This document shows, piece by piece, positions 49,701-59,105 of a stretch of 64,000 nt of DNA. The DNA lies in assembly GCA_028753945.1 (NCBI GenBank), contig JAPNXP010000001.1, positions 8,236,501 through 8,300,500 of the forward strand. Direction: 5' to 3'. The stretch is from Hexactinellida sp. DTS-2022 (taxonomy: Eukaryota; Porifera; Hexactinellida). The notes beneath the pieces are model-generated. The model did not search any database. It saw only the letters and a program-made list of their open reading frames with translations, and was not told the origin of the DNA. Position 1 is the first letter of the stretch. Every line of letters begins with the position of its first letter. Both the position numbers and the translations under genes were made by a program.

Positions 49701-50329
49701 GAGACCGAAGGGATCGTAATATATAAAAATTATTTATCATATGAGCAGGTTTTTAAAAGTAAAATTTATACTGCGATTACACTCTAACGTAGAAATTGGT
49801 AAACTTGTTGCTGCACTCACACACTAATTTACACTCTAATTTCTAAGATTAAACAGTAATCAATCCTTAAAAAGATTGCATCCAAAAATACATATACATA
49901 ATACATTTTGTCGATCCCAAGGTATTCTTATGTAATGTCTTTAATTACCCCCATGACCAACCAGGTATGTATTAATTTCAAACATCCCTTAAAGAGGTGC
50001 TATTATTAGCAACATGGAGACACAATTATTTGAGCTAATCCTGAAGGAATCATGATTGGAAAAATTTAAACAACAATATATCTCCTCTAGATACCATGCA
50101 GATGGTGTTACTGGTTATTCTACTTGTCATTGGACTTTTGTTAATATTGAGTGTTTGCTGTTGTTTACTTATTATAAACAGAGTGAAGTCGAGAGAGAGA
50201 ATAATTGTTGGAAACATTCCAGATTATACTAAAAGGCGTAAACAAAGGAGAGACTCGAAAACTGGACTGTTGACAAATAAAGAAAATGTAACCAAATACA
50301 ATACGTTCAACGATGCAAGAAATAACTAA
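46736..50329 (+). CDS. single-pass membrane protein, last three exons
   Basis: The exons are 46736-47005, 47937-48177 and 50091-50329. The boundaries read ATTAG|GGA, AAT|GTTAGT, TTACAG|GGT, AA|GTTAGT and CTCTAG|AT. The first junction is phase 0 on both sides and the second is phase 1 on both sides, which supports the model. The 249 visible residues start with an extracellular part containing cysteines (WSGVPCNTGLTICISLG, IDCNNPGTL), N-glycosylation sequons and VLQCTYSE. A hydrophobic span, VLLVILLVIGLLLILSVCCC, precedes a basic cytoplasmic tail (RVKSRER, YTKRRKQRR). AATAAA at 50444-50449 could end the transcript. The 5' exons are not seen. The first part faintly recalls the N-terminal C2-like (MNNL) domain of Notch ligands, but I could not confirm this; treat it as unrecognised. 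Confidence 0.65.
47052..47860. mobile_element. hAT-type MITE with nested insertions, TSD AAAAGGAA
   Basis: The ends CAGGGGCGTAGCTAAGG and the inverse of CAGAGGCGTAGCTTACACC are flanked by perfect AAAAGGAA (47044-47051 and 47861-47868). The terminal zones share GGGCGGCATGAA. A smaller MITE (47109-47275) and a third element piece starting CAGCGGATCCAG near 47397 sit inside it. The whole nest lies in the first visible intron of the membrane-protein gene. Confidence 0.88.
47109..47275. mobile_element. 167-bp MITE nested in the 47-kb element
   Basis: It has perfect inverted ends, CAGGGCCGGCGGAAG and CTTCCGCCGGCCCTG. The flanks TAGTTTACG and CAGTTTACG match at 8 of 9 positions, giving an 8- or 9-bp duplication. 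The centre has GTGGGGCGG and GGCCGCCCC in opposite orientations. Confidence 0.85.
48330..48720. repeat. degenerate GCGAAGC-module pieces and tail
   Basis: ACGAGCCCTTCGGTCTCG (48340-48357) and a second ATGAGCCCTTCGGTCTCA (48678-48695) are end pieces of the module family, with decayed hairpins beside them. 48423-48455 is a separate inverted repeat (CCCTTTCTACCATGG and its inverse). All lie inside the second intron of the membrane-protein gene. Confidence 0.65.
48958..49459. mobile_element. hAT-type MITE, 502 bp
   Basis: The left end is CAGGGGCGTATTTGACGGGG and the right end is the inverse of CAAGGGCGTAGGGCCCC. The flanks AAATTAAT (48950-48957) and AGATTAAT (49460-49467) match at 7 of 8 bases. 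The terminal GGGCTCAAGGGGCTC repeats are typical of GC-rich ends. It lies in an intron. Confidence 0.75.
49655..49716 (+). repeat. degenerate GCGAAGC module
   Basis: GATCGCGTAGCGGTTGAG and TCGCGTAGCTATCGAGACCG are decayed forms of the module's hairpins and of its end GAGACCGAAGGG. The loop sequence is changed to GTA. Confidence 0.6.
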
Positions 50330-50544
50330 CAATTACTATGTTCACAAATGAACGGATATGTTATCCGTATGGTATACATCTAAATTCTTAAAATTTAACT
50401 CTTGTAAGTTTGTATATTTGTTCAAGTTGTACTAAAATGATAGAATAAAGAAATTGCCGATAAAGAATTTAATAATTATGGTTCTTGTTCACAAAATAGC
50501 AAGGCTACAACCGAAAAGTTCAAAAATCTGTTTGGTCAAATCAG

Positions 50545-50722
50545 GCCCGTATCCAGGGGAATGCTAGGGGGGCTAGTTTCCCCCTGAATAATTTTTGGCC
50601 GCGGCTGAAATTCTTACTATCCAAATAAACTCCGTCGAATATACCTTGGGTTTTCATAATATTTGAGACTCAGCCCCCTCTGAAATTTTCATAGCCCCCC
50701 TACTATCACTTTCTGGCTTAAC
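50545..50722. repeat. dispersed element, second copy of the 1.1-kb family
   Basis: It starts CAGGCCCGTATCCAGGGG and matches 1116-1250 in reverse (CTGAGTCTCAAAT/CTGAGTCTTAGAAAT, CACTTTCTGGC). The right end seems truncated. It has hAT-like character, but no target duplication was found. Confidence 0.6.
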
Positions 50723-51366
50723 ATGGTATAAAATATTTCCTATACTTATATTTTACTGTCAGAGTTAAATAATACTTTTAGTGTCTTCTATTTTGGCTAA
50801 TTTTCCCTAGTCTATTGCACGTTCAGGATAACATGTTGTCTAGTCAAAAAATTAACTTAGATTATCCAGAGCATCTGAGGACATCAGTGTCCGCGCATCA
50901 AATTGAAATCAACTGGAACCTGTGTGTCATCTGCCAAGAGGACAATGCAGAGCGGCTAACATGTCATTCACAGTCGAGAAGATCAGATGTTGGGAGTGGA
51001 TACACTTCACTGGCTGAAAACCTAATGAAATTCAGCGAACTGGGTCAACTTCCACATACACTCATAATAGATAGACTGGATGAAGGGATCGACATTGAAG
51101 CAACCATGGTTGTACACAATGCACAGTATCGCAAGAAGTGCCAACTCAAGTTCAACAACACTATGCTGAAGAGAGCTGTAAAACGGACACTTGAAACTGA
51201 CTGTCTTTGCCAGGATGGAGACGAATCAGGTGTATACAAACACATGTGGTCACAATTTGGAGTTTCTGATTTTTCTGCTCAAGACACATTGTGCTTCTTC
51301 AAGTAAACAAGCAGGTGGCGAAGAAGGATTCCGCACAGCATCAACATTCAAGCTAGACACCCGGAA

Positions 51367-52246
51367 CAGAGTTGCACGCGGGCCGAAATTTCTAACCGCG
51401 GCCCGCGACTGAATTATTCGGCCCGAAAAAAGCCCGCATGGATATTTTTGGCCCGCAGCTTGTATCAGGGTTGGGATCAGGTACAATTTACTTAAGTACT
51501 TCTGTAATTAAGTACATTTTTTGTGTACTTGTACTTGTACTTAAGTACTTTCACCATTTTCCGTTGTACTTGTACTTAATTACTTTCCTCAATTTTCTAA
51601 AGTACTTGCACTTGTACTTGAGTACTTGTTACTCGTGACTTTCTTATCATTAAATATATTTCCAACACACATCATTGATGTTCCTCAAATCCCATCTCAA
51701 ATAAAGTAGTGTTACTTAATACTTAGTATATTAGGAATTGTGTTCTTGTCAAGGACTACTGCTAAATCAATTAAATAGATTTGGATGATACTATATAAAC
51801 TATGTATTTAGCAATTTCTACTATAAGTACGAGAGATTTATCATAAGAGCTTGGGAAGTACTTGTACTTGTACTTAAGTATTTTCCTAATTTTTTCATTG
51901 TACTTGTACTTGTACTTAAGTACTTTAAGTTTACCTGTACTTGTACTTGTATTGTACTTGAATATCTGAAAAGTAGTAGTACTTGTACTTAAGTACTTTC
52001 AAATGTACTTGAACCCAACCCTGGCTTGTATATAAATTTCAATATGTTTGATATAAATTTCAGGTCAAGCGGATGATTAGGGAATCCTTGTATGAAATCG
52101 AGTTGTGAAAGCTGATGAATAAGGGAAAAATTAGTCTTCTTACTTTTATGTATTCCCAATTGGTAACTAGTGACAATTCAAAACAGTAATGCGGATTATA
52201 ATGGGAGTAATTCCCTGCGGGCCGGGCCGGCCCGCGAGCAACTCTA
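51367..52246. mobile_element. hAT-type MITE (outer), interrupting the pseudogene
   Basis: The left end is CAGAGTTGCACGCGGGCCG and the right end is the inverse of TAGAGTTGCTCGCGGGCCG. The flanks ACCCGGAA (51359-51366) and ACCCGGAT (52247-52254) match at 7 of 8 bases. Without its own insertion it would be about 314 bp. It breaks the coding line between FKLDTR and DAKCLISLYN. Confidence 0.88.
51466..52023. mobile_element. hAT-type MITE (inner), 558 bp, TSD GCTTGTAT
   Basis: The ends CAGGGTTGGGATCAGGTAC and the inverse of CAGGGTTGGGTTCAAGTAC are flanked by perfect GCTTGTAT (51458-51465 and 52024-52031). Both sides are packed with the self-complementary repeats AAGTACTT and GTACTTGTACTT around an AT-rich core. 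It is younger than the outer element. Confidence 0.93.
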
Positions 52247-52814
52247 ACCCGGATGCAAAATGTTTAATAAGTTTGTACAATCGAGCAAGGAAAGCAAAGG
52301 CTGCGGAATCTCCAGAAACTGCTCGGGAGAGGGAAATAGATACTACTGTCTTCGCCGAATTGGTTTTATACATCGAAGAAATACGTTTAGGGGGTATTAC
52401 TGTACCGGTGTTCAACTGGCTAAGATTGCACGTCGATACACGGCTAGGTTGGAACAACTACGAGTCAAAGTAGATCGGAGACTTAACACGCACGACCGAA
52501 AGAACGACTCCTGTCACAGATTCCAGATATTGATCGCCCATAGGAAAGGAAGAGATGTCCTTCTTGTGTTTAATGAAGATATTGGTCCTGTGATTACCAC
52601 ATCCTGCGAGTTAGACAGTGACAGATATGCGGTGTGCCCTGTTCGGCAGCACATGTTGTCGCCGGCAAATGTTTCAAGAAGTTATTCTTTTCACTGGTTT
52701 CGCTGATGGATGCCAAGAATCTGTACCACAACTACTGCTTGGCCTTGTGAGAATGATATTGGATGGTGCCAGTGTAACGATGTTATATCTATTAGACGCC
52801 CATTAGTTTAGTAT

Positions 52815-53009
52815 TGTGACGGAACTGTAGATACGAAGTATAATAAGAGTATACAGTAGATAATAGAATACCAAATTAAGAGAAGCAATACACTAACCAC
52901 AATAACAACTTGTGTGGTATTACACTGGTATATCTAATTTATACTAGATACTAAGACTAACTATTGTGTAATCTACCCAAACTAAACTATGGATTATATA
53001 TCCGTGACA
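52815..53009 (-). repeat. 3' LTR, 195 bp
   Basis: On the minus strand it begins TGTCACGG and ends CCGTCACA. It is preceded by the purine tract. The start of the repeat R region is inferred at 52880 (CTTAATTTGGTATTC), because the 5' copy begins exactly there. Confidence 0.85.
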
Positions 53010-53023
53010 TCACCCCCTCTCGC
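53010..53023 (-). other. polypurine tract
   Basis: The minus strand reads GCGAGAGGGGGTGA directly before the LTR start. This is the usual plus-strand primer of LTR elements. Confidence 0.75.
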
Positions 53024-53047
53024 ATTTGACGGTTGTATTAGGATCTG

Positions 53048-54625
53048 CTAAGAGGCGACATAATCACTAAAACTTTTAGGCTTCCTGTCACGTAGGGGAT
53101 ATCTCCGTGAAGGTTCTGGATTAGTAGAGCTCCCCAACTCTTCGTACATTTCTTCAGTATTGGGTCCGATCTCATTGGTACATTCGTCCGTATTAGTTTC
53201 ACTGCCTTCAATTCCTTGGGATATGTCCTGCACAATGTCTCCCTCGTTGTTTCTGTTGTTTGCACCTTGCTGACCGCTGGGTACTACTATTCTACCTACA
53301 CCACTTCCCTTCTTGTACAACTTGCACCTCCCTATGTGAATCCACTTAGGCCCCCTCTCTCTGTTAATTTTGACATTTGCACCCCTGCAATTAACTACTT
53401 GAAAAGGCCCATTAAATTTTGGATCCAATGAGTCAGCGCACCTTTCGTTCCTTTCAAGTATGTAATCTCCTGGCCTAATGATCATTCGCCTCGTTCCTGT
53501 GTCGTAACGCTCTTGCATCCGGCGTTTACTCAGTTGATCATTCTCAGCTGCTCTCTCCTGAAGCTCTTTCTTCAGCGTTAGCAGCCCTTCGATATACTGA
53601 CTGTGTGTCTCGGGGCTACGACTCTTACACACGGTAAGCCAAGCATCTATCGGGGAAGTAGGTTGCCTACCTGTGTTCAGAAGCTGAGCAGAGTATTTCG
53701 TCGAAGAATTTTCCATATTGTTGCAATAAAAGGTGACTTCCGTTAATATTCGAGGTCAAGCATCTTTCTCTAAATTTCTATCAATGGTTAAGCACCTAGC
53801 AACTTGCTTAACTAAGCCAATACTCCTCTCAGCTAACCCGTCGGCCTGCGGGTGATAGGGTGACGTGTGCCGTTTGTCGATACCGAACTTATCACACATA
53901 GCTCTTATTTCCGTCCCATCCACATTATGCGCTTGGTCTGTAAGGATTCCCTTCGGTACCCCGTGACCTCTGTAAATCCATCCATTCTCGAATTCTCGCA
54001 CGAGGGATCCAGCCTTCTGATCCTTCAGAGGAACTACTTCTATATATCTTGTAAATACATCTACTATACATAGAAAGTATCTGTAACTTTCGTCTGACCA
54101 CGGAAGCGTCGCAATATCCATGGCCACAAGATCGCCCGGACCGATGCCAGTCATATCAAATGGCTCCAATGGCTGCCTGGGTAAGTTAGACGGTTTAGCT
54201 GTTTGACAAGTTACACAGGCCCTGCAGAGTGCCTTGACATCGCGCGTCATCCCGCGCCAGAAAAAGCTTCGTCTCAACAATTGCAATGTACGGGCTCGTC
54301 CGAAATGTCCTGCCGCATGAGCCTCATTTAACACCTGCTCCTGGCATTTCTTTGGGATAACTAGACGTTCGTGGAAATATAGCATGCCATCCCGTATGGA
54401 TAGGTCTGTGGTTACCCCCCTGAGTTGTCCAGTCGTTACTTCACCTTCATCCCTCAGCTGTTTTACCGCTCGGATTATCACCTCGTCTTCCTCCTGTTCC
54501 TTTTGCATGTCAGACATGCGCTCGTTGTCGGATGAAATAGCGAACACTTTTTCCTCGAATTCATCTTCATCCTGTACCTGCAAATCAATAGGTTGTTCAG
54601 GTATGCGACTAAGATAATCCGGCAT
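53048..54625 (-). pseudogene. integrase region of the minus-strand element
   Basis: A frame from 54625 to 53756 carries the HHCC zinc site (HAAGHFG, CRACVTC), then the catalytic core. Its first Asp is in MDIATLPW, the second in ILTDQ, and the Glu in DGLAERS. A frame change near 53730 leads to 53716-53048, which includes the C-terminal part with RPGDYILERN and FNGPFQVV (the GPY/F-like module) and an acidic, polar tail. Integrases join the cDNA to host DNA. The reading frame is broken, so this copy is inactive. Confidence 0.88.
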
Positions 54626-54670
54626 GATGTTCTGGTACCCGGTCTATAAGACACTTCATAATTATATTCT

Positions 54671-56620
54671 TCAAGTTCCATGATCCAACGCAAACGTACG
54701 TCGTGGATCACGTTGGCTACGTAGCCAGCGCAGAGGGTTGTGATCTGTGATGAGCTCTACTTTATCGGAACCTCTCAAGTAAACACTCCACTTTCTACAG
54801 GCTGCAACTAACGCCCAAGCTTCGAGTTGGCCAGCTGAGTAATTTCTCTGGGTTTGACTTAGGGAAGAGGAGAAGTAGTCTACCGGGCGGAGCTGCCCGT
54901 TGGATTTGTCCCTCTGAGACAGCACGGCAGCGACTCCGCTAGCACTGGCATCGGCCTCCACAACAAAATTTTATCCCAATTTGGAAAACTGAGTAGAACC
55001 GGCTCCTTTGTCAACTTCTCTCTAAGGCAATTGAAAGCTTCTTGTCTTTCCTGAGACCATTCCCATGTGACTCCTTTCTTCGTCAACTGGTATAGGGCTT
55101 CTGCCATAGCGGCTAGATTTGGAATATAACTCCTGTAAAAATTCAGGCAACCCAGGAATCTCTGTAGCTCCTTCACGCTCCTTGGTATTGGGAACTTTGC
55201 CAATTTCGAAATTGCCGTAGGTTTGGGCATTCTACCGTTTTCAGCGATCAGGTGTCCGAGGAATTCTACCTCCGGATAGCAGAGCTGGCATTTTCTGAAT
55301 TTCACGTGTATATTCGCTTGCTTAAAACGTTCCTGTACTTCCTACAGATCTGTTAAATGTTCCTCAAAGGTACGCGAACAAATGATACAATCGTCTATAT
55401 AGGATTCCGTATGATTCAACCCCTTTAGCGTGTTGTCCATCATTCTATGGAATGTCGCTTGAGAGTTCACCAGGCCGAAGGGCATAACGGTCATTTCATA
55501 CAATCCTCGAGGTGTATTGAATGCCGTCTTTTCAATATCGCACTCTCGCACCGGGACATACCAGTAAGCCGAGGATATATCTATCACGGAGAAGAATCTA
55601 TAACCTTCTAGCTTGTCCAAAATCGATTGAATCTGCGGGATACTGTATGCATCCTTTTTTGTCACCTCGTTTAGTCTGCGATAGTCTATTGCAAATCGTT
55701 GCCTTCCATCCTTCTTGGAGACCAATATTACATTACTGGCCCAAGGAGAGTTTGAGGGCCTGCATAATTTTTGAGTCAGTAATTCATCCAACTGCTGGTT
55801 TATTTCCTCTTCCCATTTAGAGGGCAGTCTTCGTGGGCGGCTTTTCATAGCTATTGCGCTACCGGTATCAATTCCATGTTCACACAATTCTGTTCTTCCA
55901 GGTTTATCATCAAAAGTAGATTCATATTCGTTGAGTAGTCCCGTCATTCTCCTCCTTTGGTTCCCGGTGAGTTTGGGATTGACAACCTCTTTACCTTCAC
56001 TGTACACATTTTCCTCAGAGACTTGCTTCACTGTTTTAGCCCTTTCCAACGGGTCGCCTCCAAATACTTTGCTGGAAATTGGTACTCTCGCCTTCCCTAA
56101 ACGAACTGTTCCTCGCCCCCAGTCGAATGCTACACGGCCGTATTGGAACATGAATTGGCGTCCTAGTAAGAGACCCTGATCTTGTCCGCTGAGTACCTGT
56201 ATTCGTGTAGTCCTCGCACTTTCGTTAGCAATTTCAACAGAGACTTCTACATATCCTAAGACCTGTACTGGGACACTACAGACGCCAAATACATGCCCGT
56301 TGGTTCGTACCATCCTTCTTTCAAGCCCTAATCCTTCCATAGTGTGCTCGTCCATGACACTGACTTTTGCTCCTGTATCCAAAAGAGCACGAGTTAACAC
56401 CCCTTCGATTTCCACGGAAATAGTAGCAGAACCTTCATCCCATCTCTGTTCATAGTCCATGCAATATACATTTCTATCTCCTTTATAGGGTGTTCTTATA
56501 GAGTTGTACTGTCTTTCATTGTGTTCTCTGTCGGGGTCACTGTCATATTTCCTTGCCACACAGGTTCTCCACCCATGTCCAACTTTCCCACAAGTAAAGC
56601 ATTTGAACTTTGGTTTCCCG
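54671..56620 (-). pseudogene. zinc knuckle, protease, reverse transcriptase and RNase H of the minus-strand element
   Basis: At 56560-56605 the minus strand encodes a CCHC knuckle (CFTCGKVGHGWRTC). The frame 56559-55342 gives the protease motif ALLDTGAKVSV, then reverse transcriptase with RFAIDYRRLNEVT, FSVIDISSAYW, MPFGLVNSQATF and the catalytic YIDD. An in-frame TAG at 55342-55344 breaks it. The same frame continues with VEFLGHLIAENG and RFLGCLNFYRSYIP to about 54960, where it shifts. RNase H follows with VVEADASASGVAAVLSQ, YSAGQLEAWALVAACRKW and TDHNPLRWL. Another shift falls near 54690. Confidence 0.9.
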
Positions 56621-56854
56621 TACCTAGACCAGGGTGTACCGTAGCTCTACGTGATTCTAGTGAAGAGCGTACCCTGCATACGTCTTCGCCTTTTGTTCAT
56701 TCCCCTTCGTCGGAACTAGTATTCTGAGGCTTGATAGGCGCCGCCTCAGCAACGCGAATTCCTATCGTACCAGATAAACGCGCACCGTGATCTAGGCTCA
56801 GACCCTTTTGAAGTAACCCATCCTGAATAAGAGTCACAAATCCCCTTAGATCCT

Positions 56855-57308
56855 TTATGAGCATTCTTCTTTACCTTTCACCCAACTCTTGATTGGGGGT
56901 TGAACTTCTTGAGGAAGTTCTCCCACTAATGCGACGCATGCCGAGCGATTTCTATAGCCTGCCCGCTTTGCTTGCTTCTTTAGCTGGTCAAAAAATACTT
57001 CCACCCGGATGCCTCTGGCCCATTGCATCTTACGAAATTGCGTCGCTGCTTCGAATTCGTCGATTGGTTGATCGAGACTAGCACATAGCAACTCGAAGGC
57101 GTCTTCTAGGGTAGTTTCTTTGATAGCTTGTAACACGATGTATTGTTCATATTCACTCCGGTGCACAAGGGAGGGTAATATTTGAATCGCTACGTTTTCG
57201 CTTGAATTCGCTACGAGAACTCGTCGCCGCAATGAAGAGTGGTTTCCAGTCTTCAATTCTCTGTCCTTCAGTCTGTCGGGGAATAGATATATTGAGTGGT
57301 GTTGCCAT
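56855..57308 (-). pseudogene. gag of the minus-strand element
   Basis: The likely start is the ATG at 57308-57306 (MATPLNIS...). It is 13 nt after the primer-binding-like segment, the same spacing as in the plus-strand partner. The frame shifts near 57190-57210, after which IQILPSLVHRSEYEQYIVLQ, LLCASLDQPIDEFEAA and MQWARGIRVEVFFDQLKK continue. These parts align by eye with the plus-strand element's gag, which supports the call. Gag forms the particle that carries the RNA. Confidence 0.75.
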
Positions 57309-57321
57309 TTAGCATGTGTCA

Positions 57322-57401
57322 CTAATTTGGTATTATGTGACGGAACTGTAGATACGAAGTATAATAAGAGTATACAGTAGATAATAGAATACCAAATTAA
57401 G
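57322..57401 (-). other. 5' LTR remnant and putative self-priming site
   Basis: On the minus strand, 57401-57336 repeats the last 66 bp of the 3' LTR, from CTTAATTTGGTATTC to CCGTCACA. Directly after it stands TAATACCAAATTAG (57335-57322). Twelve bases of this (AATACCAAATTA) are exactly complementary to the first bases of the remnant (TAATTTGGTATT). There is no tRNA-type site beginning TGG here. The arrangement fits the self-priming mechanism known from Tf1 and sushi-type elements. Confidence 0.65.
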
Positions 57402-57414
57402 AAAACTATTACGA

Positions 57415-58380
57415 ATGGCTGCACCACTCCAAGAAAGTGAACGGATCCACAGGCGTAGCACGCGGTCCGGCAGGTCCGGCTTTGGCCGGACCACTTTTCT
57501 TTTCTTGTACTATATTATATAGGAGGGATCCGGCTTTGGCCGGACCACTTTAACTGTTGGGCCGGAGACTTTTCAGAGCCGTGCGACGCCCCTGGAAACG
57601 CAAGCTGGGAGAAATTCTTCCGAGCGATCGTAGCCCCACTTCTTACTCATGAAGAGGGTCCTAAATTAACTATAGGTTTGCTTCCAGCGTATATTTTCCG
57701 CTGCCTAACCGAAAGAGAAACGGTTAAAGACGTGGTAAGCGAAGCAGAAGACTTAGATACGGCCTTTGCAACCCTTATCAAGTGTCTTGATCCCCCGATA
57801 GACCTTCAACAAGCACTACTCACCTTATGTCACAGAGAGTGGGAAGCTGGAGTGCCGATCGACGATTCTTGAAAGAGTGGATATCGGTTCAAGACGAGGT
57901 CACGAAACCCCTAGCTAGGGAGTTTATTATTATCGTCCGAAAAGCCCTCACTGAGAAAGGTATACAGTTGGACCGTGTTAACAGGGACCTGAGCCGTCTC
58001 CTCGAGGTACGATTAAGCAAGGATGAGGCGAAAGGTGAACGTCAGGATGAGGCGAAAGGTGAACGTCAGGATGTAGCGACACACGATCGGGAGGATGAGT
58101 CGCACAGAATTGGGAAAACACCTGGCGGGGCAGAATACGACGCTGATGCAGGCTATGATGAGGTAAATACGATAAAGCGTAGGAGTTGCACGAGTAGATC
58201 GCCCAGGGGTGCCTATCGTACGAATAGAGTAAGCAATTCCAGAGGGAGGGGGCAGGCATGTTTCTTATGCGGTGATACCCTACACTTCCAACGGAAGTGC
58301 CCCGCCAATTCTGCCAGTATTGCGGTAAACAGGGCCATGATCGTAGGGATTGCTTCTCGAACAGACAGGTTTTAACGATC
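57415..58380 (+). pseudogene. gag with two zinc knuckles, plus-strand element
   Basis: The ATG at 57415 starts MAAPLQESERI. The MITE at 57450-57594 then interrupts it. Coding resumes with NASWEKFFRAIVAPLL, LPAYIFRCLTERETVKDV and LIKCLDPPIDLQQALL, then shifts frame near 57870 to LKEWISVQDEVTKPLAREF. Near 58020-58075 a 24-bp unit encoding DEAKGERQ is duplicated in tandem. The first knuckle, CFLCGDTLHFQRKC, and the second, CQYCGKQGHDRRDC, are in different frames, so a frameshift lies between them. Confidence 0.8.
57450..57594. mobile_element. short MITE inside the plus-strand gag
   Basis: The left end is CAGGCGTAGCACG and the right end is the inverse of CAGGGGCGTCGCACG, so the inverted termini are imperfect. 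The interior has CCGGCTTTGGCCGGACCACTT twice, like the palindromes at 2.6-3.2 kb. No target duplication can be recognised, so the ends are approximate. Confidence 0.65.
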
Positions 58381-58439
58381 GAGCAGACAACGCTGCGGAG
58401 CTATTAGAAGTGATATCCAGTCGGGAGTCGTTGTCCGCG

Positions 58440-59105
58440 CAAGCCTCAATGGCTACTCCACATACGCTCTCCTCGATTCAGGTGCTCAACCCTCGATAGT
58501 AGACGCACGAACGCTCAAATGTTTCGGTTTAGAGTACAGACCCAAGCTTAGCAGGGTGCACGGAGTTTGTGCCACTCCGATTGAAACTGTGGGGGAAGTG
58601 GAATTGCGCGTTGACGTTGGTAAAGGGGAAGTATTAAACCATAAATTTACAGTATTATGGAGCCTCGAACCCACAGTAATCCTGGTAAGGGATTTTCTCA
58701 CGAAATACGCCTCAACCGAGTTCGACTGGATAAACTACAAAGTCAGGTTAGGGAACTTCTGGTTGAATTCAGAAGCCACCATTACTGGAGGACAAGCGTT
58801 GTCCCGCGCCGAGTTAGTAGCGAGTACCAACTGTATATCGAATGAGCCCGTTACCACAAGTTCCAGAAACGAATGGAATATCAACCCAGAAATATATCCT
58901 CGACAGCGGAGTCAGATTATGACATTGCTGGAAGAGTTCCGCGACGTATTGCAGGAAACCCCAAAAGCCTAGCATTACTACGCACGCCAACCACGCGATT
59001 GACACTGGCAACGCCCCGCCTATCAAAGCTAAGAGTATCAGAGTGTCGCCACAAATCGTTCGTCCTCCTCGTGGGCAAGCAGGGTCATACTAGTCCAGAA
59101 AATGG
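58440..59105 (+). pseudogene. protease and start of reverse transcriptase, plus-strand element
   Basis: YALLDSGAQPSIVDARTL is the aspartic protease motif (DSG in place of DTG). It is followed, with one frame change near 58550, by GVCATPIETVGEVEL and the linker to about 58972. A further frame change leads into the polymerase. ATGGATGCGTCGTATAGATT (59101-59120) encodes part of the conserved RFAVDYR segment. Confidence 0.75.

Larger units (their letters stand above)
50815..52803 (+). pseudogene. relic of a repeated, uncharacterised animal protein family
   Basis: The N-terminal part is WNLCVICQEDNAERLTCHSQ, RRSDVGSGYTSLAENLMKFS, LDEGIDIEATMVVHNAQYRK and LKFNNTMLKRAVKR. It is shifted by one frame near 51298, then reads QAGGEEGFRTASTFKLD up to 51366. 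After two nested MITEs, coding resumes with DAKCLISLYNRARKAK, FAELVLYIEEIR, YTARLEQLRVKVDRRL, GRDVLLVFNEDIG and LGLVRMILDGASV, with several further frame changes. I recognise this order from multi-copy uncharacterised proteins of cnidarian and sponge genomes. The CxxC near the start suggests a zinc-binding module. Function is unknown, and it may derive from a transposon. It is clearly dead: at least three frameshifts and two insertions. Confidence 0.7.
52815..57401 (-). mobile_element. Ty3/gypsy LTR retroelement, minus strand, decayed
   Basis: The order on the minus strand is partial 5' LTR, gag, zinc knuckle, protease, reverse transcriptase, RNase H, integrase, purine tract, 3' LTR, which is the Ty3/gypsy order. 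The 3' LTR is complete (195 bp) and the 5' LTR keeps only 66 bp. At least one in-frame stop and four frameshifts were seen, so it cannot encode a working polyprotein. It adjoins a second, plus-strand element head to head. Confidence 0.9.

Noticed and set aside
53216-56727. Plus-strand frames across the minus-strand retroelement
   Set aside because: They are shadows of the gag-pol coding strand.
57978-59026. Minus-strand frames across the plus-strand retroelement
   Set aside because: They are antisense shadows of gag and protease; no independent motif is present.
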